64,000 bases of DNA from Fidelibacterota bacterium (GCA_014381725.1 JACNLC010000056.1:1-64000); one strand, 5' to 3'. Counted from the first letter of the stretch, positions 1 to 10,038 are shown. Notes: generated from the letters alone by a model not told the origin. Numbers and translations: made by a program.

Positions 1-242
1 AACGCAACACCTCTGTCATCAGCCGGCTCCAAGAACCAGATAATTTGTTTTTCACTTCCATCTTTAGAAACGGATTTGAACGACGAAGTCCGAGTTTTGC
101 CCTTTTTATTTGTCAACTCCATTGTCATTGTTGATGACATATCTTTTGGTGTTTTTTTAGCGTCAATTTGTTGTGCAAGTTCTAAGCCCGTTTGAGCGAA
201 TAGAACGGTTGCCATTGTGAGTATTAGTGTTATTTTCTTCAT
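1..242 (-). CDS. LolA-like outer-membrane lipoprotein-sorting protein (N-terminal part)
   Basis: The frame runs on the minus strand from an ATG at 242 to the window edge, giving 80 residues with no stop. It opens with a signal peptide (KKITLILTMATVLFAQ) and continues with the strand pattern MTMELTNKKGKTRTSSFK and IIWFLEPADDRGVAF, typical of the LolA-like proteins encoded beside MMPL/RND exporters. The protein would be periplasmic and may carry a lipid or lipoprotein for the pump. It is the last visible gene of the TetR/MMPL/ABC set on the same strand. The C-terminus lies outside the window, so full length is unknown. The family call rests on this segment and its context. Confidence 0.7.
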   Translation of the reverse strand, partial: MKKITLILTMATVLFAQTGLELAQQIDAKKTPKDMSSTMTMELTNKKGKTRTSSFKSVSKDGSEKQIIWFLEPADDRGVA

Positions 243-283
243 TGTTTTCCTGTATTATAATTGTTTACTGGATATTTCCCCAT

Positions 284-458
284 TTACTTCTCATTATTAA
301 AATACTCGTCCATCACCCAAGTAATTGACCAGTATTTATAGCATTATCCATTTTCAAATCAGAATAGTTGATTTCTGAAATTTTACTGTTTCCACATCCC
401 ACAAACAGAATGTAAATAATTATGAAGTATATTGTTTTTATAATTTTACTTTTACCAT
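284..458 (-). pseudogene. Possible decayed small lipoprotein gene
   Basis: The 300-base gap between the LolA-like gene and the ABC permease is not blank. One minus frame reads IIYILFVGCGNSKISEIN, a lipoprotein signal with a lipobox Cys, but it has no in-frame ATG and stops at 313. A neighbouring frame then reads YWSITWVMDEYFNNEK to a stop at 284. An ATG at 458 is one base out of frame with the signal. Two single-base shifts would join these into one protein of about 57 residues. I see no Shine-Dalgarno sequence. It may be decay or chance. Confidence 0.25.
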
Positions 459-541
459 TACATTACTATCAAATCCCTATCGAATTACAACTGAAGTCTA
501 ATCCTTATCCCTTTTTCCTGACACCTTTAACCATTAAAAAT

Positions 542-1741
542 TCACGTTCTAAAAATAACACTTTCTTTATCAAACCATTTTGTAGCGAAATAGATACTGC
601 CAATTGCTAATAGAAACATAGAGGTATAAACTTCTGCTAATAGCCAAAAGTCAGTAGTTCCAGCAATAATTTCTTTTGTAGCTAAAGAAATGTTTAAAAT
701 TGGAATTGACGCAGTGATGATATCCAGTTTAATTCCTGGAACCAAACCCACAATTACAGGAACAAAAAACAGAATATTCAGTGGTCCAATAATACTTTGT
801 GCTTCCTTGAAAGTTTTTGCATAAATACTGAGTGAAAGCAAAATTGCTGAGAAAAATACTGCAATTGGAATAATCAATGACAGAACTAAAACAATTGTTT
901 CGGGTTGCAAAATGCTGGTTAAAACATCAAAAATTTGTGAAGTTTCATTTGTAGTAATAAATTGGCTAATTGCGATGTAAATCCCTGTAAATCCCAATCC
1001 GACCGAAACAAAACCAGAGAGCGCAACCACCCCAAATTTTCCTAACATTATTTCTAACCGATTTGCCGGAGAAACCAGCAATGTTTCAAGAGTTCCGCGT
1101 TCTTTCTCTCCCGCACCTAAATCTAATGCTGGATACATTGCACCCATAAAGCAGAATATTACAAAGAGATATGGCAAAAATCCGCCTGCCATTTTACCCA
1201 GTTGTTCTCGCCCAGAAGCAAAATTATGAAATGAAATGTTTAACGGGTCGGTGATTTTTCTATCAAGATTCAACTTATCAAATCGAATACTTCTTATTTG
1301 ATTTGCATAGCTGTCAAGAGTTTTTCCGATCCGTCTTTGAGTTACATCCATATCATCAGCCGATCGATGGTAAATTGAAACAGGTGCCTGATTCATACTT
1401 TCAATATCACTTTCAAAATTACTTGATATTACAATTGCAACTTGGATAGAATCATCTAATATCAACTGCTCAATCTCATTTTCATTTATTTCAGAATAGA
1501 CGATAAAACTTTCATTATCAAGAAATTGTTGATACAAGTCTTGAGAATATTCTGCACCGACAAAAGCCACATTTAAGATTTTGTCTTGTTGCTTCTTTTC
1601 AGCATTTGAAAATAATTTTGGTATTGCGGTCATTAACACAGGCATTAAAATTAACGGAAAAACTATCATAAAAAATATTGTGCGTCTATCACGAAGCATA
1701 TCTTTGAGTTCTTTTCTAAAAATTATGGATATATTTCTCAT
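542..1741 (-). CDS. ABC-2 type transporter permease, NatB-like
   Basis: This 399-residue inner-membrane protein is the permease half of an ABC exporter. The N-terminus (FRKELKDMLRDRRTIFFMIVFP) has the amphipathic KE-D-RR segment and first membrane helix usual for ABC-2/NatB permeases. A periplasmic domain of about 150 residues follows, then five hydrophobic segments in the C-terminal half. The cytoplasmic GERERGTLETLL-type motif is present as GEKERGTLETLLVSP. The start overlaps the stop of the ATPase gene as TAATG, so the two are translationally coupled. NatAB exports sodium in Bacillus, but substrate cannot be read from sequence. In this operon a drug or lipid is as likely. Confidence 0.85.
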   Translation of the reverse strand: MRNISIIFRKELKDMLRDRRTIFFMIVFPLILMPVLMTAIPKLFSNAEKKQQDKILNVAFVGAEYSQDLYQQFLDNESFIVYSEINENEIEQLILDDSIQVAIVISSNFESDIESMNQAPVSIYHRSADDMDVTQRRIGKTLDSYANQIRSIRFDKLNLDRKITDPLNISFHNFASGREQLGKMAGGFLPYLFVIFCFMGAMYPALDLGAGEKERGTLETLLVSPANRLEIMLGKFGVVALSGFVSVGLGFTGIYIAISQFITTNETSQIFDVLTSILQPETIVLVLSLIIPIAVFFSAILLSLSIYAKTFKEAQSIIGPLNILFFVPVIVGLVPGIKLDIITASIPILNISLATKEIIAGTTDFWLLAEVYTSMFLLAIGSIYFATKWFDKESVIFRT

Positions 1742-2508
1742 TATTCTTCTCCTGTTAATCGAATAAATTCATCTTCAAAACTATCTGTTTGCATATCATT
1801 TTTAAACACATCAAAAGTATTATTAAAAAACAGTTTACTTTTGTGGATAATCGCTAAATCATCACACAGGGGTTGAATTTCACCCAGTCGATGCGTTGAT
1901 AAAATTACTGTTTTGTTATCATCTTTGCAATTGCGAATTAATTGAATAATTGCTCTCGATGTCATCACATCTAAACCCGTGGTTGGTTCATCAAAAATCA
2001 AAACTTGCGGATTGTGAATCATAGTTCGGGCAATTGACACTTTTTGTTTCATTCCAGAGCTTAATTTTGCGATACGCCGTGATGCGAATTCGTGCATATC
2101 AAGAAGTGTAAACAATTCTTCTTTTCTAGTTTGAAATTCATCTTTTGTCATTCCATTTAAATCAGCGTAATATTTCACCATTTCATCTGTGGTGAGTCGG
2201 TCGTATAGAGCAGTGTTATTCGACATAAACCCAAGATTTTCTCTCACAGATTTTGGAGATTTGATAGTATCAAAACCGTTTACAGAAATGGTGCCTTGAG
2301 TTGGTTTTAGCATTGTTGCAATCATTCTGAGCAATGTTGTTTTACCGGCTCCATTGGGCCCGAGTAGGCAGAATATACGCCCAGATTTACATTCTAGACT
2401 TACATCATCAACAGCTGTGAGATTTCGTGATGAGAAACCATCCCCAATGTCCTTCATCTGTTTACGAGATAATTTGAACACTTTTGATACATTGTTTATT
2501 TTTATCAT
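1741..2508 (-). CDS. ABC transporter ATP-binding protein, NatA-like
   Basis: This is a 255-residue cytoplasmic ATPase that powers the adjacent permease. Walker A is GPNGAGKTT (residues 50-58), the signature is LSSGMKQ (149-155), Walker B is VLIFDEPTTGLD (169-180) and the H-loop His is in VILSTHRLGE near 206. Length matches single-domain NatA/DrrA-type ATPases. The start at 2508 follows AAGGAAGGAAAT, a good ribosome-binding site. Its stop overlaps the permease start (TAATG). It lies 91 bases downstream of the MMPL pump gene on the same strand, so all are probably transcribed together under the TetR regulator. Confidence 0.92.
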   Translation of the reverse strand: MIKINNVSKVFKLSRKQMKDIGDGFSSRNLTAVDDVSLECKSGRIFCLLGPNGAGKTTLLRMIATMLKPTQGTISVNGFDTIKSPKSVRENLGFMSNNTALYDRLTTDEMVKYYADLNGMTKDEFQTRKEELFTLLDMHEFASRRIAKLSSGMKQKVSIARTMIHNPQVLIFDEPTTGLDVMTSRAIIQLIRNCKDDNKTVILSTHRLGEIQPLCDDLAIIHKSKLFFNNTFDVFKNDMQTDSFEDEFIRLTGEE

Positions 2509-2599
2509 ATTTCCTTCCTTGCTAACTTATTCTTAATTATTTAGCTTTCTATTTAAAACCTTAAAAGTAAATCCTTAAACTCGACATTAACCTTTCACC

Positions 2600-4888
2600 T
2601 TAATCCTTTATCAACTTATTTTTCAACAATTCTCCTAAAGACGCTAATAGTGTCAATGTTCCTATTGATGTAGATAGCATTGCAAAAACCATTAATCCGC
2701 CTATATATTGGATTGGTAAAAATACAGAAAGTATCAGTGCTCCGAATCCCATATTTGATGCCGCATCTAAAATAATTGGATATCCCACATCATCAATAAC
2801 TTCTCGACTTAGTTTATCTTTGGGAATTCCATTCTTTGATAAATTGCGATATTGGGAGATATAATGAATAGCAAAATCCACCCCAACACCAATAATAATT
2901 GATGATAAAATTGCTGTGATATGCGACATCTCCACACCGAAAATCCCCATAAAACCAAAGTTCATTAAAACGGCTGAAGTAAGCGGAATAACAGCCAATA
3001 ATCCCCAAATAAATCTTTTGAAAAAATACGCTGCAATTAAAGCAATGGCAAAAATAGAAATTGATATGCTAATCATTGAAGAATCCACAATCAATTTTAC
3101 GAGGTCGCGGAAAACAACCATCATTCCAGTTATGCTCAATTCTGTGTTCGGATTTACATTTTCTTTTGCAAAAGTTTGGATATTATTTACGACCTCTGTA
3201 ACTTCAGTTGAAGTGACCATTTTCATTAAACCGGTAACTAACCCAACTTCGTAATTTTCATCTACAAGTGATGAAAAGTCATCTGTATCTCCAGAAAGCG
3301 AATACATTGTAAATAGATTGTTCACTTTTCCGCGGGAGTTGGGGATTCTTTCAAATTCCGGCCGGTCTTCCTCAACAATTCGGTGCATTTGCTTGATAAC
3401 CTCCGCAATTGACATTGTGGTTGTTACACCTTTTTGCTTGGCAATATAATTTTGGATCGTTTCCATGTCTCTCAAAACAGATGGGTCTTTTATGTCAGCT
3501 TCTATTCTGATTTGAATATCAGATGAACCGGTCATTTGCTCATCCAAAAATGTCATGCTATCACGAATTTCAGTCCCCTTTTTGAAAAAGGTTGTTACAT
3601 TTGCCTCTACCCTAACCAAAAATATACCGTAAATTGAAATACCAACAATTAACATTCCTGCACTTAAAATATACTTTGGATGACGCACAACAATAATTCC
3701 AAATTTATCAATCAATTTTTCAAAGATACTTGCGTGTGTAATTGCTTTTGAGCTGTTATCCCATTTTTTAAGATTTATAAGCGATGGCAACATAATTGAG
3801 GACAATAGCCACGCCCAAGCCACGCCAAATCCGATTGTAATTCCGTAACCTGCCATTTGTTCTATAGGTGCAAGCAACATAGATAAAAATGCTACAATTG
3901 TGGTTATACTTGTTAAAAATATTGGCATTAATAATGAATCCATTGTGGAAGTTATCGCGGATCTTTTTTCTTTAGATTTTCTAAATTCTCTAAAGAATTT
4001 TGCTAGTACATGAACTCCATCAGAATTTGCTATAGTAAGCAAAATAATTGGCATTGATGTATTCATCATCGTGAACAAAAATTTATCCGAATCTGTTAAT
4101 TTGTAAACCCAACCCATAAACCCTAACATTGCAACAAGAGATAAAATTATAACGGACAAAACCATCCCAACGGCATAAATACTTCGTAAATTAATCAGAA
4201 GTATCAAAATCATAATGAGCATTCCGATTTGCATGAGCATTTTTACATCTTTTTGAATGAGTGCCGGAATTACCCCCGACAAATAGGCGTGTCCACCGTA
4301 ATGCTTGTCGTAGTTTTGAAGTATGGAATCACCTGTTGCAATTATTTTTGGTGTTAATTTATCAAGAGCAACATCATTAATTGGGCGAATCATTATGCTG
4401 AGAAAATCTTTGTATTTCGACAATAATCTAATTTCTATGGATGGTGTTTTGTTTAAGTAATTTTCTATATCATTTACTTGTTCATTTGATAAATGCTGTT
4501 TTGGCATCATATCATCTACAACCATTTCATCAAATTCAGCGTCATAGACCATTTTGCTAATAGATGCAATGCTCATAACTTCATCAACTTCAGGTATATT
4601 TTCGAGAGCTTTAGTTACTTCCCAGCATTTTGCAAGAGTTTCAGGATTTAATGCAGATTTGCCTTCAATCCCCATTGCAAGATAAATCATTTCCGTATTG
4701 CCAAATTCTTCACGGACAGCATCCCAAGTTTTGCGAGTTTCTAGATCTTGAGGTAGCAATTTCATCATATCGTCGTCAACGGTAAACCATTTTGCCCCAA
4801 AACCCATTATAAGCGTTAGAATAATGCTGATAAAAACAGTTTTCTTTGAATGATTTAGCGATTTGTTGATAATAAATTGTTTAATCAT
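2600..4888 (-). CDS. MMPL/RND-family exporter
   Basis: A 762-residue inner-membrane pump of the MMPL branch of the RND superfamily. It has the duplicated layout: one membrane helix, a large periplasmic loop, five or six helices, then the same again. The repeats hold sterol-sensing-like helices such as GVGVDFAIHYISQYR in the second half and NSDGVHVLAKFFREF in the first. I place the start at 4888 because GGAG lies six bases upstream. A longer frame begins at 4900. The chosen start overlaps the TetR stop by 8 bases, which couples repressor and pump. MMPL pumps beside LolA-like proteins usually move lipids or hydrophobic compounds; the substrate here is unknown. Confidence 0.88.
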   Translation of the reverse strand: MIKQFIINKSLNHSKKTVFISIILTLIMGFGAKWFTVDDDMMKLLPQDLETRKTWDAVREEFGNTEMIYLAMGIEGKSALNPETLAKCWEVTKALENIPEVDEVMSIASISKMVYDAEFDEMVVDDMMPKQHLSNEQVNDIENYLNKTPSIEIRLLSKYKDFLSIMIRPINDVALDKLTPKIIATGDSILQNYDKHYGGHAYLSGVIPALIQKDVKMLMQIGMLIMILILLINLRSIYAVGMVLSVIILSLVAMLGFMGWVYKLTDSDKFLFTMMNTSMPIILLTIANSDGVHVLAKFFREFRKSKEKRSAITSTMDSLLMPIFLTSITTIVAFLSMLLAPIEQMAGYGITIGFGVAWAWLLSSIMLPSLINLKKWDNSSKAITHASIFEKLIDKFGIIVVRHPKYILSAGMLIVGISIYGIFLVRVEANVTTFFKKGTEIRDSMTFLDEQMTGSSDIQIRIEADIKDPSVLRDMETIQNYIAKQKGVTTTMSIAEVIKQMHRIVEEDRPEFERIPNSRGKVNNLFTMYSLSGDTDDFSSLVDENYEVGLVTGLMKMVTSTEVTEVVNNIQTFAKENVNPNTELSITGMMVVFRDLVKLIVDSSMISISISIFAIALIAAYFFKRFIWGLLAVIPLTSAVLMNFGFMGIFGVEMSHITAILSSIIIGVGVDFAIHYISQYRNLSKNGIPKDKLSREVIDDVGYPIILDAASNMGFGALILSVFLPIQYIGGLMVFAMLSTSIGTLTLLASLGELLKNKLIKD

Positions 4889-5492
4889 TAGAAACTCCAT
4901 GTTTGATATAGTTTTTCACTTGTGATTTTAACTCTTTCATAGTTGGTAGTTTTTCTCCAGTAATTTCTGCTACATTTCCCCAAATATTTGATGTCATAAA
5001 AGGAAATATTATTGTCCCGATAATCATTGAATATTGTATGATATTAATTTTTGAAGATTGATTTTGATACTTGTTTAATTTCGATAAAAGTGGTGTAATT
5101 CTTTCTGAAATTATTTCGGATATAATTTGCCCACCATTCGCTTGTTCCCGAGCAATAAGTCTTGGAAAAATATCTCGTTTTTTAATCAATACAGAAAAAT
5201 ATGAATCAACAATGACATCAATTAATTCGTTAATTGATAGATTTTCTGAAATAGCTTTGATTATTGTTTCAAAAATAGGACCTGCATTTTGTTCAATAAC
5301 TGCACGATACAAACCAGTTTTATTGGTAAAATAGTAATAAATTAGATTTTTGTTGATATTGATTTCTCCTGCGATATCGCGAGTGGTTGTTGCAGAGAAT
5401 CCCTTTTCAGCAAAGAGCTGTTCAGCCGAAGCTAAAATCAACTTTTTAATTTCATTATCAGCATTTCTTTCAGATTTTTTTGGTCTAGCCAT
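4881..5492 (-). CDS. TetR/AcrR-family transcriptional regulator
   Basis: A 203-residue DNA-binding repressor. The N-terminal helix-turn-helix is complete, at about residues 15-60: LASAEQLFAEKGFSATT, then TTRDIAGEININKNLIYYYF with the usual Y-YYHF-like end. The C-terminal two-thirds is the variable ligand-binding and dimer domain. It is first in the operon, and its stop overlaps the MMPL start. Two TTGACC-N4-GGTCAA palindromes lie just upstream, so it very probably represses its own operon. There is no obvious Shine-Dalgarno sequence before the ATG at 5492. The inducer is unknown, most likely a compound the pumps export. Confidence 0.93.
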   Translation of the reverse strand: MARPKKSERNADNEIKKLILASAEQLFAEKGFSATTTRDIAGEININKNLIYYYFTNKTGLYRAVIEQNAGPIFETIIKAISENLSINELIDVIVDSYFSVLIKKRDIFPRLIAREQANGGQIISEIISERITPLLSKLNKYQNQSSKINIIQYSMIIGTIIFPFMTSNIWGNVAEITGEKLPTMKELKSQVKNYIKHGVSND

Positions 5493-5502
5493 GCAAATAA
5501 GT

Positions 5503-5554
5503 TATTGACCAAATGGTCAATAATACAAGAACTATTTGACCGAGCGGTCAATAG
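5503..5554. promoter_or_regulatory. Paired TetR-type operators
   Basis: Two palindromes with the same core, TTGACC-N4-GGTCAA, lie directly upstream of the TetR start: TATTGACCAAATGGTCAATA at 5503-5522 and TTGACCGAGCGGTCAA at 5536-5551. Their centres are 31 bp apart, about three helical turns, so two dimers would bind the same DNA face. The TTGACCG-CGGTCAA form is typical of TetR/AcrR operators. They sit between the export operon and gdhA, so gdhA could also be affected. Confidence 0.85.
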
Positions 5555-5704
5555 TGAAGATAAAATCAACTTTATATCACAAAATACTTTATAATATTTA
5601 GTAAATATCTTTGATAAGTTGCACTAAAAGTTGCTTAAATTTTGGTGCTCGATTAGGAGCGGATATTCGGTATTAGATTTATTTAATTATTAAGGAGAAT
5701 ATGA

Positions 5705-7042
<1,338 letters not shown>

Positions 7043-7065
7043 TTTATTTTAGAATACCAAATACA

Positions 7066-7092
7066 AAAAGGGCTCCATTGGAGCCCTTTTTT
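7066..7092 (+). terminator. Intrinsic terminator of gdhA
   Basis: An 11-bp perfect stem (AAAAGGGCTCC and GGAGCCCTTTT) around the loop ATT, followed by more T residues, 24 bases after the gdhA stop. The A-rich left flank means it can also stop minus-strand transcription leaving the VOC gene. Confidence 0.93.
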
Positions 7093-7148
7093 GTAGAATA
7101 AGGTTTACTTAACGGTGAGTATATAGTGTGTTCGATTCCGCTTTTTTA

Positions 7149-7688
7149 TTATTTAGTTGTCTTGCCGCCCATTGATGTAAATATGCTATCGACAGGTTCC
7201 CATAGTTCAATTTTATTCCCTTCGTCATCCATTATATGGACAAATTTTCCATAATCATAAGTCTCTATTGAGTCTAAAACAGTAACGCCATTCAATTTCA
7301 ATTTATTTATAAGTCCTTCAATATTTTGAACTCGATAGTTGATCATAAACTCTTTCTTTGATGGCGAAAAATATTCACTCCCTTTTTTAAAAGGAGACCA
7401 TTGTAGGTAGTTGATTTCTTTTGGCCTATTAGCATTTCTAAATTCAAAACTTGAGCCCCATTGATTAGTTTCAAGTCCTAAGTTCTCTGAATACCATTTT
7501 TTTGTTTTTTCCGTGTCTTTAGAAAAAAAGAAAATACCACCGATTCCAGTAACTTTTGGAATAATGTTGTTATCAGCTGAATTCTCACTGTTGGATTTAT
7601 TTTCTTTTTTCATTTTATGATCCTTTCTATTTGTTGAATTACAACTTATTAAAACTAAAATCACGAAAGTAATTATAATATTTTTCAT
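7149..7688 (-). CDS. VOC/glyoxalase-fold lipoprotein
   Basis: A 179-residue predicted lipoprotein. The N-terminus is a short signal with lipobox LISC, then a Lys/Ser/Asn-rich linker to about residue 45. The rest is one vicinal-oxygen-chelate domain: GIGGIFFFSKDTEKTKKWYSENLGL, SFEFRN, and a C-terminal GKFVHIMDDEGNKIELWEP with the expected final metal-ligand Glu. VOC proteins include glyoxalases, dioxygenases and resistance proteins, and the substrate cannot be read here. Lipid anchoring of a VOC domain is unusual. It is convergent with gdhA and begins a run of accessory minus-strand genes. Confidence 0.8.
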   Translation of the reverse strand: MKNIIITFVILVLISCNSTNRKDHKMKKENKSNSENSADNNIIPKVTGIGGIFFFSKDTEKTKKWYSENLGLETNQWGSSFEFRNANRPKEINYLQWSPFKKGSEYFSPSKKEFMINYRVQNIEGLINKLKLNGVTVLDSIETYDYGKFVHIMDDEGNKIELWEPVDSIFTSMGGKTTK

Positions 7689-7718
7689 AATTCTCTTTTT
7701 GTTAGTGTAGCGTATTTT

Positions 7719-8105
7719 TCACTTTGTCTTGTTTACTTTTAAGTCAATAAAGAATAACGGAATAAGAATTGAAACATATGCAATTAGATCCCAAAGATCA
7801 AATGTAGAATCGTAAATATTCAAATACTGCATAGTTTCAATACCAAAACAGACTAAAAGAAAAATTGTTAAAGTTCTTTTCGGTGTAAAAAAACGAATCC
7901 ACACATTATTGGTATAAGATGTAAAAAGCCCTCGAAACAAAATGTAATTCCATGCAGGACCAGTCATATCTAGTACATATCCTTTCCAAAAACTTCCTAA
8001 ATCAATCCAAATTGTTGAAAGACCTATTGAACCAAATATAAAAAGTGCTAATGCCCAATATGGTGCACATTTATCGTGTCTGATTTTTATACTTTCTTGT
8101 TCCAT
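7719..8105 (-). CDS. Small membrane protein, possibly VanZ/DUF2809-like
   Basis: A 128-residue protein with four hydrophobic helices. The pattern CFGIETMQYLNIYDSTFDLWDLIAY (an E-xx-Q in a helix, then TFD-x-WD-xx-AY) recalls VanZ-like and DUF2809 proteins, where these residues are conserved. The function of those families is poorly known, so I name no activity. It lies 30 bases upstream of the VOC gene on the same strand and could be co-transcribed with it. The start at 8105 has no clear ribosome-binding site. Confidence 0.65.
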   Translation of the reverse strand: MEQESIKIRHDKCAPYWALALFIFGSIGLSTIWIDLGSFWKGYVLDMTGPAWNYILFRGLFTSYTNNVWIRFFTPKRTLTIFLLVCFGIETMQYLNIYDSTFDLWDLIAYVSILIPLFFIDLKVNKTK

Positions 8106-8153
8106 AAAATTTGTATATTAAAAATTGTACAGATAATCACTATCGATATTCTA

Positions 8154-8294
8154 TTATTTTGAGTCTCTTTTTTTAAGTTTGTTCTTTATTCCTTTTAGAA
8201 TATCTTTAATTTCTTTTATCTTGCTTTATTTGAAGCATAATTACTTGAAAAGCCACAGCAAAAAGGATTATGATTATTATTGTGTTTCTACCAT
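8154..8294 (-). pseudogene. Frameshifted remnant of a small single-span membrane protein
   Basis: The gap between 8106 and 8319 holds pieces of one short gene in three frames on the minus strand. ATG at 8294 begins MVETQ then stops. One base over, the frame reads TIIIIILFAVAFQVIMLQIK, a membrane helix, ending after QDKRN. A further shift at a run of four A gives EIKDILKGIKNKLKKRDSK to the stop at 8154. Two single-base changes restore one protein of about 46 residues with a helix and a basic tail. The amino-acid sense in each piece argues against chance, but no relative was compared. Confidence 0.4.
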
Positions 8295-8319
8295 AAGTTT
8301 GTGACTATTAATTTGTTAT

Positions 8320-9255
8320 TTAATAATTTTTAATCTTAAAATGTTTTAATATACGCATTGCCCTAAGTGTATTCCATCTACTTGATTTACCTGCTTTCTC
8401 CATAGTAAAGTGTACTTGTCCTGGATGAGCAACATTCAAGTTCCAACTTCCATTTTTGTTTTTCTTATTTTGAATAATGTCAAGTGCTGATTCCATTCGT
8501 TTATCCCAAGTACTGCCAGCATATTGAAAATAATCCAACGCTCGAAGAATATCGTACTTCCACCTGCTTGGATAGGGCATCTTTAAAAAGTCTTTGTTAA
8601 TGATCTCTCCGGTTCGGTCAGACAGGAATAACTGATGTAGAAGGATAAATTCCTCAGCACTCTCTTTAGCGCTTTGAATATCCTTTATTCGATAAGTGTA
8701 TCCTGATTTCTGAAACTCATTCAATCCTTCAAGTACTGAGATGGTGGAGTGTAGAGAACTATGTTTAGCACCACTTCGTGTGGTTATGCAATTGAAACCA
8801 CTATCTGGCATTATCTCTTGAAGAAAACTATCGACAATCGAGCACAATTCTTTCTCTTCGGTTTTAAAGTATGAAGCGTAATTCAAAAACATACCGTTTA
8901 CACAAACATCACTATGATGAGATGTGGAAGGTCCCAATGGAATACCACCATCATCTGCCTTTCCTGAATTTAATGTTAACTCGATTGCCTCTTTTACAAT
9001 ATCGTTGTCAGGATTGAGATTTAAATTACGCAGGTCTAACAATGTATAATGAGTAGAAATCCATTTCGGTTGATAAAACCTATTTCCCCAATGTCCATTT
9101 TTATTACATTTGGATAAAAATTGGTTTCCCCAACCTTCCTTTGCTATTCTGTCCTGTAGATCCCTTTTGTCATTTTCAAGTAAATCCCGGTAAACTTGAT
9201 ATTGTATTGAAACATCACCTTCAAGTAACCATTCTATGATTTGTTGTTCATTCAT
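8320..9255 (-). CDS. Prenyltransferase/squalene-cyclase-like alpha-alpha toroid protein
   Basis: A soluble protein of 311 residues from the ATG at 9255. A longer frame opens at 9339, but its first 28 residues (Cys- and Arg-rich) read through the end of the YbjQ gene. The start at 9255 overlaps the YbjQ stop as ATGA, the usual sign of coupling. It contains repeated helical hairpins of the alpha/alpha-barrel type and ends with DIIQNKKNKNGSWNLN, then GQVHFTMEKAGKSSRWNTLR, a tail typical of widespread uncharacterised terpenoid-cyclase-fold proteins in bacteria. The catalytic DXDD of true squalene cyclases is not visible, so I do not assign cyclase activity. Confidence 0.75.
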   Translation of the reverse strand: MNEQQIIEWLLEGDVSIQYQVYRDLLENDKRDLQDRIAKEGWGNQFLSKCNKNGHWGNRFYQPKWISTHYTLLDLRNLNLNPDNDIVKEAIELTLNSGKADDGGIPLGPSTSHHSDVCVNGMFLNYASYFKTEEKELCSIVDSFLQEIMPDSGFNCITTRSGAKHSSLHSTISVLEGLNEFQKSGYTYRIKDIQSAKESAEEFILLHQLFLSDRTGEIINKDFLKMPYPSRWKYDILRALDYFQYAGSTWDKRMESALDIIQNKKNKNGSWNLNVAHPGQVHFTMEKAGKSSRWNTLRAMRILKHFKIKNY

Positions 9256-9572
9256 CTTTTGTTTAATTTTACGGCGGTTCCATAGGCAAGAAGTTCTGCT
9301 GATCCTTGCATTACAGCAGATGTTGTGAATCTTGCACAAACAATTCCGTTTGCACCTTTGCTTTTAGCGTCATCAATCATTCTGTCCAAAGCCTGTTCTC
9401 GTGACTCAGCAAGCATTTTTGTATATTCAGTAATTTCACCACCTACAAGAGTTCTTAATCCAGCAAGGATATCTTTTCCAACATGTCTTGCTCTAATTGT
9501 ATTTCCCTTGGCCAACCCTAGTGTTTCAATTATATCGTAATCTGCGAATTTGTCTTGAGTTGTAATTTGCAT
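9252..9572 (-). CDS. YbjQ/UPF0145 family protein
   Basis: A 106-residue protein covering the whole YbjQ (UPF0145, DUF74) domain. Landmarks are the ETLGLAKGNTIRARHVGKDI and LVGGEITEYTKMLAESREQALDRM blocks, then AKSKGANGIVCARFTTS and a final AYGTAVKL. The family forms pentamers and is often called a heavy-metal-binding domain, but its role is unproven. The stop overlaps the next gene by four bases, and the small membrane gene lies 10 bases upstream. YbjQ genes beside small membrane proteins are common and suggest a membrane-associated assembly. Confidence 0.9.
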   Translation of the reverse strand: MQITTQDKFADYDIIETLGLAKGNTIRARHVGKDILAGLRTLVGGEITEYTKMLAESREQALDRMIDDAKSKGANGIVCARFTTSAVMQGSAELLAYGTAVKLNKR

Positions 9573-9582
9573 ATATTATCTC

Positions 9583-9786
9583 CTATTTATCGACACTTTT
9601 TGAATAATAATCATCTTCTTTATTTTTTAAGCGATCTTTGATGATTTTGGCAAATAAAAAGCCAATACCGCTTATTACCACAAGTCCAATTATTCCAAAT
9701 GGAAATGCTACAATCATTCCTACTATCATTGCTACGAACCAACATACAGCAACAATTCCAAGTAAAATATATCCTATGTTTTCCAT
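9583..9786 (-). CDS. Small two-helix membrane protein upstream of YbjQ
   Basis: A 67-residue protein with two strongly hydrophobic glycine-rich helices (residues about 5-28 and 30-47) and a charged tail, DRLKNKEDDYYSKSVDK. The start at 9786 follows AAAGGAGATAATGA, a strong ribosome-binding site. Another frame beginning at 9814 covers the same bases but lacks this site and makes no sensible protein. The 10-base gap to YbjQ and the shared strand indicate one operon with YbjQ and the toroid gene. No named family was recognised. Confidence 0.72.
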   Translation of the reverse strand: MENIGYILLGIVAVCWFVAMIVGMIVAFPFGIIGLVVISGIGFLFAKIIKDRLKNKEDDYYSKSVDK

Positions 9787-9914
9787 TCATTATCTCCTTT
9801 CTATTGCCGAACATAAGATTAGGTGTACTAATGAAAAAGCAATTGGCTCAATTTCAGATATTTCGTTTTTCTTATGTTTTAATTTATACAGCATTTTATT
9901 TTTCCTTTATGTTG

Positions 9915-9959
9915 CACAACGGTTTGTGTATGAAGCGTTGGGCATTTTGAAACGCTTCA
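9915..9959. repeat. Nested inverted repeats between DUF1835 gene and YbjQ operon
   Basis: TGAAGCGTT (9931-9939) and AACGCTTCA (9951-9959) form a perfect 9-bp stem with an 11-base loop. Overlapping it, CAACG (9918-9922) and CGTTG (9936-9940) form an alternative stem. The GTTGGGC end fits the integron R-box pattern GTTRRRY, but the spacing is much shorter than a normal attC. The rest of 9787-10038 is A/T-rich with no ORF. The hairpin may end transcription from the DUF1835 gene. Confidence 0.45.
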
Positions 9960-10038
9960 ATTTCATTTTATGACTAATTTTCTTTATTGCTATAATCTTC
10001 ATTTTTAGCACTATCTGCCAAATGCTCTATATTTTGTG

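Noticed and set aside
422-610. Plus-strand 62-codon ORF with a hydrophobic start
   Set aside because: It overlaps the end of the well-supported permease gene on the other strand and has no ribosome-binding site. It is probably the reverse of the permease tail and a decayed lipoprotein remnant.
2916-3254. Plus-strand 112-codon ORF within the MMPL gene
   Set aside because: It is antisense to conserved RND helices and has no supporting signals.
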